Notes: generated by a model from the sequence alone, not told the origin. A DNA stretch of 8,511 bases from CAVOBC01 sp963693635 (GCA_963693635.1 CAVOBC010000205.1:1-8511), one strand, 5' to 3'; positions 1-6,824 are shown, counted from the first letter of the stretch. Numbers and translations: made by a program.

Positions 1-569
1 GCCAGGGGTTTGCTCTATTACGACGGCGCCAACCTGAACGCCATCCTGGGTAAGGTACATCCGGGCGATATGGGCTTCGACGTTCTTCACCTGAATCTAC
101 ACAAGACTATGCACGACTGCTCGGCGATGCGGGCATGCTCCGCGTGGCCGAGTACGCAACGCTTAACGCGAACTACCTGGCTGCGCGGCTTAAGGATGCG
201 GGCTTTACGCTCGCCTACCCGGACAGACGCGCGACCCACGAATTTGCCATCACGCTTGCGCCAGAAGCGAAACAGTTCGGCGTGACGGCGATGGACTTCG
301 CCAAGCGCCCCCTCGACTACGGTTTTCATGCGCCGACGACGTACTTTCCGCTCTTGATACCCGAGTGCTTGCTGATCGAGCCGACCGAGACCGAGAGCAT
401 CGAGGCCATCGACGGCTTCATTGACGCCATGGTCGCCATCCGCGAGGAAGCCGAAACAGAGCCGGAACTGCTGAAGTCAGCGCCGCACACGCTGCCGGTT
501 CGCCGTCTCGACGACGTCCGGCGCGACAACTGGACCTGGCCTACCGGCCCCTTACGTAGCTGTCGTTAG
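1..569 (+). pseudogene. gcvPB: Glycine dehydrogenase (decarboxylating) subunit 2 fragment with internal deletion
   Basis: The P-protein beta subunit of the glycine cleavage system is a PLP enzyme that decarboxylates glycine. Frame 1 (1 to about 108) reads YYDGANLNAILGKV, then GDMGFDVLHLNLHKT, the family's PLP-lysine region, with the lysine codon at 103-105. Homology then jumps to frame 3 from about 111 (ARLLGDAG, ATLNANYLAARL, then THEF, DYGFHAPTTYFPLLIPE and LIEPTETES) and runs to the TAG at 567-569. In intact homologues the HKT site and the NANYL segment are separated by roughly 80-100 residues, including the glycine-rich HGGGGPG stretch; all of that is missing and the join is out of frame. 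The 5' end lies outside the window. No active subunit can be made unless the join is an assembly artefact. The C-terminal residues after RRLDDV also drift from the usual ending. Confidence 0.88.
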
Positions 570-833
570 ATCGCAGCTGAGCCGCGCCTATCCGGACGGC
601 CTGTCCGCACCCTGAGCGGCTTCAGCCTCAATTCCACAGATCGGCAGCATCGCGAGCTTCATTGGGCTGATCATTGCCCTCCTGACGTCCGCGTTCACGC
701 GAGAAAATGCGGACGGACAACTCTGAAATCGCTCTGACCTTCAGGCGGCGCGGGCAGCCGCGTCCGTGCGTGCTTTGCGAAACCCGTCCAGACGACCATA
801 ATCGAAACGATCCAAAGGCCAGGGACAAACACG
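570..833. other. Gap upstream of the PhyH gene, with a short hydrophobic frame and nested inverted repeat
   Basis: No intact gene is seen. On the + strand 616-726 reads 36 codons with one strongly hydrophobic stretch (IASFIGLIIALLTSAF) directly after an in-frame TGA. It has no good start codon and may be a leftover transmembrane segment of an unidentified membrane protein. Within it, GTCCGC at 687-692 pairs with GCGGAC at 709-714, and GCG TTCA CGC at 691-700 forms a small nested hairpin. This could be an operator or transcript structure for the PhyH gene about 120 nt downstream, but nothing proves it. No confident -35/-10 pair was found. Confidence 0.25.
821..825 (+). promoter_or_regulatory. 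Ribosome binding site of the PhyH gene
   Basis: AGGGA lies 8 nt before the ATG at 834. It is modest, but it is the best match near the start and favours 834 over the internal ATGs at 867 and 873, which have no comparable site. Confidence 0.5.
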
Positions 834-1979
834 ATGACCGCACCCCTCTCGGCGGCACAACACGCGATGACGATGCCCGCCTATTTTCGCGACGGATTGC
901 GGCGTGCCCGCGATTTGGGTAATCGGGGCCCAATTCGCCTGGACAGCAACGGCAGGCTCCACCCCGACATACTCAAGGCCTATTGGTGCCAGGGCTTTTA
1001 CGTCTTCGAGGACATTGTCGGCCAGCAGGAACTTGCGGTGCTTCAAGCGGACGTAGCGCGCGTTCTCGATGGCGCGCCAACGCAGCCAGGGCGGCAAACC
1101 GACGCACGGGGACGCCCCGCGGTCGGCTCGGATTTTGCGCGGCCCGCGTTCAATTTTGTGAAACCACTGAGCGATCCCGTCGGTGGCACCGACCGGAACA
1201 AGGGGCGGCATCCCGTCAGGATGGACGGGCCCGAACCGTCTGCCGGGGCACCGGAGTGGACCATCACCAATCTGTCCGGGAATCTGCAGTTGATGGATTC
1301 GTGTCTGCGGTTGTACGGGCACCCCGGACTTCTCGCGATTGCCGATGCGGTTCTTGGCCCCGATTTCGTGCCTTACAACGAGGTGGCCTTCATCAAAGAA
1401 CCCGGCCTAGGGCCATCGGTTGCCTGGCACCAGGATGGCACCACACACTGGGACGCACCGGACTGGGACCACGGCGCACACGGCTTCAACTTCATGGTCC
1501 AGTTGTATCCAAGCACACCGGGTAATGGCGTCTGGGTGCTCCCTGGCAGCCACACAGGCCGGGCGGATATCAGGGCGCTGGTCGCGGCCAGTGGTTCGGA
1601 GCGCATCGATGGCGCAGTGCCGCTCGTGTGTGATGCGGGGGCTACGATCATTGTCAACAGGCAGTTGTTACATGGCTCGTTTGCCAACACCTCGGCGGAC
1701 CGGCGCATCACGTTGAACGAAGGCTTTTTTCCGCGGCATCGCCTGGAGAACATCACTACGACCCAGCTTAGCGGTAAGACAGAGACCTACACCAGCGAAC
1801 GCATCGATGCACGCAGCCGGATCATAGCCCTTGGCATCGACGCGCGCGGCCAGTATTACCCCGCTGAGCAGCCTTATTGCTACCAACCACTCGCAGATGA
1901 CCCGACACCCATTCGCTGGAACGACTCGAGCCGGGAGTCGTTGCTGAAAGACTACAATCTTCAGGACATGTATATCTGA
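834..1979 (+). CDS. Phytanoyl-CoA dioxygenase (PhyH) family Fe(II)/2-oxoglutarate oxygenase
   Basis: The 381-residue protein belongs to the cytosolic non-haem iron, 2-oxoglutarate-dependent PhyH family, which hydroxylates unactivated carbons of acyl-CoAs, small metabolites or natural products while turning 2-oxoglutarate and O2 into succinate and CO2. The iron-binding HxD is H199/D201 in the motif AWHQDGTTHW, and the distal histidine is H280 in NRQLLHGSFANTS. An arginine placed to bind 2-oxoglutarate follows at R290/R291 (RRITLNEGFF). The segment GNGVWVLPGSH (about 225-240) is also typical. No signal peptide or membrane segment is visible. The ATG at 834 follows AGGGA (821-825) at 8 nt; M12 and M14 are weaker alternative starts. 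The stop codon abuts a decayed transposase fragment. Substrate cannot be told from sequence; the family is broad. The family call is firm, the role open. Confidence 0.9.
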   Translation: MTAPLSAAQHAMTMPAYFRDGLRRARDLGNRGPIRLDSNGRLHPDILKAYWCQGFYVFEDIVGQQELAVLQADVARVLDGAPTQPGRQTDARGRPAVGSDFARPAFNFVKPLSDPVGGTDRNKGRHPVRMDGPEPSAGAPEWTITNLSGNLQLMDSCLRLYGHPGLLAIADAVLGPDFVPYNEVAFIKEPGLGPSVAWHQDGTTHWDAPDWDHGAHGFNFMVQLYPSTPGNGVWVLPGSHTGRADIRALVAASGSERIDGAVPLVCDAGATIIVNRQLLHGSFANTSADRRITLNEGFFPRHRLENITTTQLSGKTETYTSERIDARSRIIALGIDARGQYYPAEQPYCYQPLADDPTPIRWNDSSRESLLKDYNLQDMYI

Positions 1980-2157
1980 GCGGCATCGAGGCTAAGCAAA
2001 GCCCGCTGAGTCAAGCAGTCGTCGCGGAAGATTGAGTTGACGCTTTCACCATAAGCATTCTGCTCTGGGCTGCCAGGCTCGATGCAGGCAGGGTGACACG
2101 CTCATTCTTCGGCCATTCGCGTCGCGTTGTGGCAATGAACTCCGGGCCAGACAACCT
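1979..2157 (-). pseudogene. IS3-family transposase (integrase core) remnant
   Basis: Read on the - strand from about 2157 down to 1979. The first part gives GPEFIATTRREWP (codons from 2148 downward), matching the DNGPEFIA segment of IS3-type DDE transposases. After a frameshift near 2087-2092 it continues as CIEPGSPEQNAYGES and then FRDDCLTQRALLSLDAAQ down to 1976-1981. This matches the family's Y-IEPGSPWQNAY-ES-FN-FRDECLN segment, which carries the catalytic Glu (here in GES). The residues before GPEF read RRLS instead of RSDN, so the second catalytic Asp is lost. No OrfA, terminal inverted repeats or target duplication are recognised. It is dead and truncated at both ends. Its edge coincides with the PhyH stop codon. 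Confidence 0.8.
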
Positions 2158-2304
2158 CCGGGACCACGTGTTATGTCACAACGCGGGTATCGGAGGCCCG
2201 GGTGACCCACCGTGGGAGACGACGGACAAGGACCGGAAGTGGCTGATGTCCGACAATTTCGACGGCATTCTGTACGGTCGGTCACCCATGATACGCTGCG
2301 CGAC

Positions 2305-2320
2305 AATCGCATATGCGATT
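2305..2320. promoter_or_regulatory. Perfect 16-bp palindrome, candidate operator
   Basis: AATCGCATATGCGATT is its own reverse complement across all 16 bases with no spacer. Its right edge lies 53 nt before the ATG of the serine hydrolase at 2374. Dyad symmetry of this size in a leader is typical of dimeric repressor sites such as TetR, GntR or MarR families. No regulator gene is present in the window, so the binding protein is unknown. It could also be a chance palindrome. Confidence 0.45.
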
Positions 2321-2359
2321 TCGAGACACACGTTCCATTTCTCGATACTCACTGCATAC

Positions 2360-2363
2360 AAGG
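2360..2363 (+). promoter_or_regulatory. Ribosome binding site of the serine hydrolase gene
   Basis: AAGG lies 10 nt before the ATG at 2374. It is weak, but it supports this start over the GTG at 2212, whose extra 54 codons do not resemble the family. Confidence 0.4.
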
Positions 2364-2373
2364 CATCATCATC

Positions 2374-3501
2374 ATGGAAGTATCGGGTTTTTGTGACACG
2401 CGGTTTGACCGTGTACGCGCAGCATTTGAAGACAACTTTGCCACATTGGGCGATGTAGGCGCCTCGTTCGCGTTAACCGTAGACGGTGAATACGCCATAG
2501 ACATGTGGGCGGGCAACCGCGACGCGGGGGGTACCCGGGATTGGCAGAAAGACACCATTATCAATGTCTACTCCAGTACCAAAACCATGATGGCCCTTTG
2601 TGCATTGTTGCTTGCGGATCGCGGCGAGCTGGATGTTGAGCAGAAGGTGAGCCACTACTGGCCGGAGTTTGCGCAGAACGGCAAAGAGGCCATTTGCGTT
2701 AAACACTTCCTCAGTCATTCGTCTGGCTTATCGGGAATGACGGAGCCCACTGCCGGCGACGACTTTTACGATTGGGATTTGATGTGTGGCCGGCTTGCGG
2801 CACAGGCGCCGTGGTGGGAGCCGGGTAAACACAGCGGCTATCATGCGATTACACAGGGCTATCTGGTCGGCGAGGTTGTCCGCCGAATTACCGGTAGAAC
2901 CCTGGGTACGTTTTTCCGTGAGGAGTTTGCAGAGCCGCTGTCAGCGGATTTCCACATTGGCGTCGATCCCACACACTTCGGCCGGATTGCCGAGTTAATT
3001 GCACCCACCTCAGCGCCGGGAGCCGGTTTACCAGCAGATTCGGTAGCCGCAAGGACGTTCGGAAACGCCATGATTGAGGTCGCCGCATCAACTACCGAGG
3101 CGTGGCGTCGCGCTGAGATCCCGGCGGCAAACGGCCACGGCAATGCACGTTCCATCGTGCGCGCGCAGTCGCTGCTGGCCAATGGTGGCACCGCGTTTGG
3201 GAAACAGATCATGACGCCAGAAGGCTGCCGGCGGGCGCTTGAAGTCCAGGTGATCGGCGATGACCTTGTTTTGGGCGTGCCAGCGCGATTTGGCCTTGGT
3301 TACGGCCTGAGCGGCCCCGAAACGCCGATCAGCCCAAACGCCAACACCTGCTTCTGGGGCGGCTGGGGCGGTTCGACGGTAGTTGTGGACCAGGATGCCC
3401 ACCTGTGTTTTTCGTATGTGATGAACAAGATGGACGACGGTGTTACCGGCGACAAACGTGGCGGGAATCTCGCCGCTGCGGTTTATGCATCGCTCGCGTG
3501 A
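2374..3501 (+). CDS. Serine hydrolase, beta-lactamase class C / family VIII esterase type
   Basis: The 375-residue protein is a penicillin-binding-protein-fold serine hydrolase; the nearest characterised enzymes are family VIII carboxylesterases such as EstB. The SxxK motif is S67-S-T-K70 (NVYSSTKTMMAL), with S67 the nucleophile and K70 the general base. The second motif tyrosine is Y156 (SGYHAITQGYLVGEVV). The third motif reads W328-G-G-W-G-G-S334, the WGG form usual in family VIII esterases rather than the KTG of true beta-lactamases. The HFLSHSSGLSG stretch after SxxK is also typical. No signal peptide is seen, so it is probably cytosolic, which again favours an esterase over a lactamase. 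Its position before a Baeyer-Villiger monooxygenase suggests hydrolysis of the ester or lactone product, by inference. The ATG at 2374 begins MEVSGFCDTRFDRV, where family similarity starts. The length is normal. Confidence 0.9.
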   Translation: MEVSGFCDTRFDRVRAAFEDNFATLGDVGASFALTVDGEYAIDMWAGNRDAGGTRDWQKDTIINVYSSTKTMMALCALLLADRGELDVEQKVSHYWPEFAQNGKEAICVKHFLSHSSGLSGMTEPTAGDDFYDWDLMCGRLAAQAPWWEPGKHSGYHAITQGYLVGEVVRRITGRTLGTFFREEFAEPLSADFHIGVDPTHFGRIAELIAPTSAPGAGLPADSVAARTFGNAMIEVAASTTEAWRRAEIPAANGHGNARSIVRAQSLLANGGTAFGKQIMTPEGCRRALEVQVIGDDLVLGVPARFGLGYGLSGPETPISPNANTCFWGGWGGSTVVVDQDAHLCFSYVMNKMDDGVTGDKRGGNLAAAVYASLA

Positions 3502-3777
3502 TCGGGCTCTTGGGGAATAGGCAGCATAGAGAGGTCGGTTGCAAGGAATGATCTGAAGGGCTGATTGAAGGCCACGCCAGTTACCACCTGCGCGGCAAAG
3601 ATGCCCGCACAAATGAAAATTCCAGGCGAAGGACTTGAACATTTCGATGGCGTTCGCTGATCAGTATGTTGGTCAAATTGCGTCCCAATTAGAATGAGGC
3701 ATCGCTCATCGGCGGACGTCATTCGTTTAGAGTAGTGCTAAAGATTCTGGCGTAGCCAGCGAAAAAAAGGAGGAGTC
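3502..3777. other. Gap between hydrolase and monooxygenase genes
   Basis: The gap is 276 nt. No protein fragment or RNA gene is recognised on either strand. An open - strand frame covering most of it has no family resemblance. TTGGTC (3669-3674) and TAGAAT (3690-3695) resemble -35 and -10 boxes, but the 15-nt spacer is short, so a promoter here is only possible. The 17 bases at 3640-3656 recur exactly inside the monooxygenase gene at 4140-4156. The gap length suggests the two genes may have separate promoters. Confidence 0.3.
3767..3775 (+). promoter_or_regulatory. Strong ribosome binding site of the monooxygenase gene
   Basis: AAGGAGGAG ends 2 nt before the ATG at 3778; its AAGGAGG core ends 4 nt before. 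It is the closest match to the anti-Shine-Dalgarno in the window apart from the SDR site, though the spacing is short. It fixes the start. Confidence 0.75.
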
Positions 3778-5424
3778 ATGGTCGGTCAGACGGCTGCAGA
3801 ACCTGGGCAGAAAATACACGCGCAGCCCGAATACGAGGTCATCGTAATCGGCGCTGGCGTAGCGGGCATCTATCAGATCAAGCGCCTCCGAGACCTCGGT
3901 ATACGGGCGACTGTTATCGACGCCAACGCCGATGTTGGCGGGACCTGGTACAACAACCGGTATCCGGGAGCACGATTCGATTCGGAGAGCTTCACCTACG
4001 GCTATTCGTTCTCTCGCGAGTTGCTCGACGAGTGGGACTGGACCGAGCAGTTCTCTCCGCAACCGGAGACCCTGCGCTATTTGAACTTTGTCGCGGACAA
4101 ATTCGGATTGCGCGAGCACATGCAGTTCGGCCGCCGCGTCATTTCGATGGCGTTCGACGAGGAAACGGACACATGGAAGCTGCGACTCGACGACGGCAGC
4201 CAGATGCAAACGCGTTTCGTAATGACAGCCGTCGGCGTGTTGTCGACTCCGACACTGCCCAGGCTCGACGGTATGGACAGCTTCGAGGGCCAGTCTTTTC
4301 ACTCTTTCGACTGGCCGCACGAACCCATTGATCTGGCCGGGAAGCGAGTTGCGGTTATCGGTACGGGTGCGACAGCAATACAACTCATCCCGGAGGTCGC
4401 GGCAGCGGCAGACCACCTGACTGTGTTCCAGCGGCGACCCAACTGGGCGGCGCCGTTGAACAATTCATCCATTTCCAACGACGAGATGACGTCGATCCGG
4501 ACCCGCTACGACGAGATCTTCGCCAACTGCGCCCGCACGCCCGGCGGTTTCGAGCATGAACCCGATCGGAGAGGTTTCTATCAGGTTAGCGCAGAGGATC
4601 GGCGTGCGTTGTGGGATCGTCTCTACGACGAGCCCGGATTCGGCATCTGGCTACGAAACTTCATCGAGATATTCACGGACGAGAAGGCGAACGCAGAATT
4701 CTCGGAGTACATCGCCGAGCGGATTCGGCAACGCGTGCACGATCCTGTTCTGGCCGAGAAGCTGATTCCGAAGGACCATGGGTTCGGTATCCAACGGGTG
4801 CCGCTCGAGACCCAATATTTCGAGACATACAATCGCGATAACGTGGAGTTGGTTGATTCAACCGGCACACCCATCGAGCGCATAACGCCGCAGGGGCTGA
4901 CAACGACCGACAGATCGTTCGAGTTCGATGTCATCGTCTACTCCACGGGATTCGACTCGTTCACGGGAGCGTTCGACAGGATCGATATTCAGGGAGTCGG
5001 TGGACAACGACTCAGCGATAAATGGGCCGATGGCCCTCTGACCTATCTCGGCATCACCGTCAGTGGCTTCCCCAACATGGTCATGCTTGCGGGGCCCCAG
5101 ACCGCGGCGACAAACTTTCCCCGCGGCGCCGAACTCGCCGTCGACTGGGCGACGCCGTTCCTCGAATACATGCGGGACCACGGCTACCGTCGATTCGACG
5201 TCGACACAGAGGCAGAAGCGGCGTGGGTCGAGCACGTAAAACAGATGTATCAGGGACTACTCCTGCGCACAGCGAAGAGCTGGATCACGGGATACAACTC
5301 GAATCTCGAAGGCCATGAGTACGGGAAGACGCGGTACAACATCTACAACGGCGGCGGGCCGAAATATGCCCGCCGACTCAGCGAGGTTGCGGACAGCGAC
5401 TACGAGGGCATTCGTTTCAGTTAG
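3778..5424 (+). CDS. Baeyer-Villiger-type flavin monooxygenase (type I, FAD/NADPH)
   Basis: The 548-residue soluble enzyme has the length and order of cyclohexanone-monooxygenase-type proteins, which insert one oxygen next to a ketone carbonyl to give an ester or lactone using FAD, NADPH and O2. The FAD Rossmann motif GAGVAG is at 25-30, followed by GGTWYNNRYPGARFD at 54-68, where D68 sits at the conserved active-site Asp. The type I fingerprint FxGxxxHxxxWP is complete: F169, G171, H175, W179, P180. The NADPH Rossmann motif is GTGATA at 195-200. R340 in QRVPLETQYFETYNRDNV corresponds to the catalytic arginine that stabilises the peroxyflavin. The C-terminal GYNSNLEG and NIYNGGGPKY are also typical. 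The strong ribosome site fixes the start. The upstream esterase and downstream SDR fit ketone catabolism. Whether cyclic, linear, steroid or terpenoid ketones are used cannot be decided. No defect was seen. Confidence 0.94.
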   Translation: MVGQTAAEPGQKIHAQPEYEVIVIGAGVAGIYQIKRLRDLGIRATVIDANADVGGTWYNNRYPGARFDSESFTYGYSFSRELLDEWDWTEQFSPQPETLRYLNFVADKFGLREHMQFGRRVISMAFDEETDTWKLRLDDGSQMQTRFVMTAVGVLSTPTLPRLDGMDSFEGQSFHSFDWPHEPIDLAGKRVAVIGTGATAIQLIPEVAAAADHLTVFQRRPNWAAPLNNSSISNDEMTSIRTRYDEIFANCARTPGGFEHEPDRRGFYQVSAEDRRALWDRLYDEPGFGIWLRNFIEIFTDEKANAEFSEYIAERIRQRVHDPVLAEKLIPKDHGFGIQRVPLETQYFETYNRDNVELVDSTGTPIERITPQGLTTTDRSFEFDVIVYSTGFDSFTGAFDRIDIQGVGGQRLSDKWADGPLTYLGITVSGFPNMVMLAGPQTAATNFPRGAELAVDWATPFLEYMRDHGYRRFDVDTEAEAAWVEHVKQMYQGLLLRTAKSWITGYNSNLEGHEYGKTRYNIYNGGGPKYARRLSEVADSDYEGIRFS

Positions 5425-5484
5425 GGCCCGTCAGGCCCCATGCCGGGTTCACAGTTTCAGAGGCCCAACCACCTTGCTGACCAG

Positions 5485-5506
5485 GTTGAGTGCCCGGAGA
5501 CTCAAC
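5485..5506. repeat. 7-bp inverted repeat downstream of the monooxygenase gene
   Basis: GTTGAGT (5485-5491) and ACTCAAC (5500-5506) are perfect reverse complements around an 8-nt loop GCCCGGAG. It begins 61 nt after the monooxygenase stop. No T-run follows, so it is not a standard intrinsic terminator. It could stabilise the mRNA 3' end, or be part of the mobile-element debris just downstream. Confidence 0.4.
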
Positions 5507-5543
5507 GAGTGGAGCTTTCCCGCTGTGAAAAAAACAGCCCACC

Positions 5544-5697
5544 GATGCCGTGCTCGTCGGCGATTTCAATCGGGAGGCCCTGGCGATAGAGATCGATCTC
5601 AACCTGCCAGCACCCCGAGCAATCCGCGTACTTGATCGCGTCTGCGCAGCGAGGCGATCCTTCAAAAATTCGATCTGACTATGATCGATCTGCAAGG
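5544..5697 (+). pseudogene. IS3-family transposase (integrase core) remnant, second copy
   Basis: On the + strand, frame 3 from 5544 to 5642 reads VGDFNREALAIEIDLNLPA and then RAIRVLDRV. This matches the VDDFNREALAIEIDLNLPA region of IS3-type transposases, with the first catalytic Asp in its usual place. After a frame change between 5643 and 5652 it continues as QRGDPSKIRSDYDRSAR, matching the segment before RxDNGPEF. The residues upstream of DAVLVGDF do not align, so part is deleted there, and homology stops at 5697, where a perfect hairpin begins. It is a different part of the protein from the left fragment (1979-2157) and in opposite orientation. No terminal repeats were recognised. It is non-functional. 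Confidence 0.8.
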
Positions 5698-5722
5698 TCC
5701 AGTGCTCCCAGACAGCACTGGA
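5698..5722. repeat. Perfect 9-bp hairpin upstream of the membrane protein gene
   Basis: TCCAGTGCT (5698-5706) pairs with AGCACTGGA (5714-5722) around a 7-nt loop CCCAGAC. It starts on the base after transposase homology ends and finishes 24 nt before the ATG at 5747. It could be an operator, a leader hairpin or the relic of an element end. No T-run follows, so it is not an intrinsic terminator. Confidence 0.5.
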
Positions 5723-5746
5723 GCCGGAACCTGATTCCGCGGCAAA

Positions 5747-6824
5747 ATGTCGCTACCGAACAAGTACGCGTCTTTCATGAACGATGTTCCGCAAACAACA
5801 GCGCTACAGCAGGTTCCAGGGCTCCGCTGGATCGACCGCTTCATGACCTGGTCGCCAGGCGTTCGCTTGCGCGGGATGACCTTGGTGATCGGCCTGTACG
5901 TCCTCGTCTTCTGGACGATCGGGGCTGAGATCCGGCATGTTCTCAGCAGCGTAGGCATGGCTACCGCTCTGGGTGGGGCGCTCGCGGTGTTCGTGACGCT
6001 CGCGCGGGGAGTGCAAGCGGATCTTACAAGATCGGGTCGGGCAGACCTGCTTGACGAACTCGTACCCAACGTTCGGCGTTACGAGATTGCGGGCGCCCAT
6101 TGTGGTGGCTTTGCCGCGTGCGCTTCGCTGGACTTTGCCTTCAACGGAGAATTGGTTGGTTGGCTGGCTGTCGTTGTTCCACCCCCGGCTCAGGCCCAAC
6201 CTGGAACCGCTGCTCCTCGATGAATGGTTCACGGTTCTGCTCACCTGGTGCTTCGGTGTCGTACTCGTCCACTTGTGCGTTTTCGTCGTGCGACAGGCGC
6301 GAGCGCTCAGCCGACTGGCCAGTGAAACCGACATCGACCTGCTGAACCTCGAACCGCTGCAAGTATTCTCAGCGCAGCCCATCCGATTCCTGCTCATCGT
6401 AGCGACGTTTGTATCGCTCAACGTTCTGCTCGTTGACGTTCTCATGGAAGGCGTGCCGCAGCAGGGCGCAGTCTTGCTGTATATGCTGGGTCCGGTCCTG
6501 GGAATCATCGCAGTGCTGTGGTTCGCCTTTTGCCACCCCGTGCTGTTGGTCCGCAATCGGGTGAAAGCGGCCAAGGACGTCGAGTTGCAGGCGGTTTGCG
6601 CCGCGCTTTCAGGTGATCGCAGTTCCCTTTCAACGACCTCGATTGGCCGGTTTGCGAAGGAATTCACAGCGCCTGACCTGCTCAACTACGAGCAACGAGT
6701 GTTGCAGATCTGGGAATGGCCAATTCAAAGTTCCCTGCAGCGAATCCTGATCTACGTCATGCTGCCGCCTCTCGCATGGGTGCTCGCAGCGCTGGCCGAG
6801 CAATGGGTGGATATGGCGTTCTAA
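5747..6824 (+). pseudogene. Multi-pass membrane protein gene with one frameshift
   Basis: Two overlapping frames make one protein of about 358 residues. Frame 2 (ATG 5747, open to 6223) gives TM1 (GMTLVIGLYVLVFWTIGAEI), TM2 (VGMATALGGALAVFVTLARG) and RADLLDELVPNVRRYEI. Frame 3 (open through 6051-6824) resumes with RAPIVVALPRALRW, then TM3 (EWFTVLLTWCFGVVLVHLCV), TM4 (PIRFLLIVATFVSLNVLLVD), TM5 (VLGIIAVLWFAFCHPVLLV) and TM6 (RILIYVMLPPLAWVLAALAE). The change of frame most likely falls near 6080-6100 and equals one extra or two missing bases. DIDLLNLEPLQVFS, the cytoplasmic helical loop after TM5 and the IWEWPI stretch before TM6 recall an uncharacterised bacterial integral membrane family. No catalytic motif is seen and function is unknown. 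The ribosome site at 5747 is poor; M11 at 5777 is no better. A sequencing error at one base could equally explain the break. Confidence 0.65.

Larger units (their letters stand above)
2158..2373. other. Leader region of the serine hydrolase gene
   Basis: This stretch separates the transposase remnant from the hydrolase start. A + strand frame (about 2186-2280) reads protein-like residues such as GGPGDPPWETTD and WLMSDNFDGILYG, but I cannot assign it to a family and it has no start with a ribosome site. The main feature is the palindrome at 2305-2320, listed separately. No convincing sigma-70 promoter was found. Confidence 0.3.

Noticed and set aside
2212..2373. GTG-initiated 54-codon N-terminal extension of the serine hydrolase
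   Set aside because: The residues do not resemble the family, the extension reads through the palindrome, and the ATG at 2374 has a ribosome site and matches the expected N-terminus.
2093..2458. 121-codon + strand frame between the PhyH and hydrolase genes
   Set aside because: It overlaps the transposase remnant and the hydrolase start, has no ribosome site and no recognisable domain.
3088..3642. 184-codon open frame on the - strand over the hydrolase 3' end
   Set aside because: It is mostly antisense to the hydrolase, whose WGG motif lies within the overlap; the non-overlapping part shows no family resemblance.
3669..3695. Promoter-like TTGGTC / TAGAAT pair before the monooxygenase gene
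   Set aside because: The 15-nt spacer is shorter than the usual 16-18 and the -35 box is imperfect; it is mentioned in the gap entry only.
3727..4416. 229-codon open frame on the - strand
   Set aside because: It is antisense to the N-terminal FAD domain of the monooxygenase, whose motifs are unambiguous.
5424..5438. Small hairpin GGGCC-CGTCA-GGCCC at the monooxygenase stop codon
   Set aside because: The stem is only 5 bp and no T-run follows, so it is not supportable as a terminator.
5804..6685. 293-codon open frame on the - strand
   Set aside because: It lies antisense to the membrane protein gene, whose two frames show clear membrane helices; its own composition (Ser/Arg/Thr-rich) is typical of a shadow frame.
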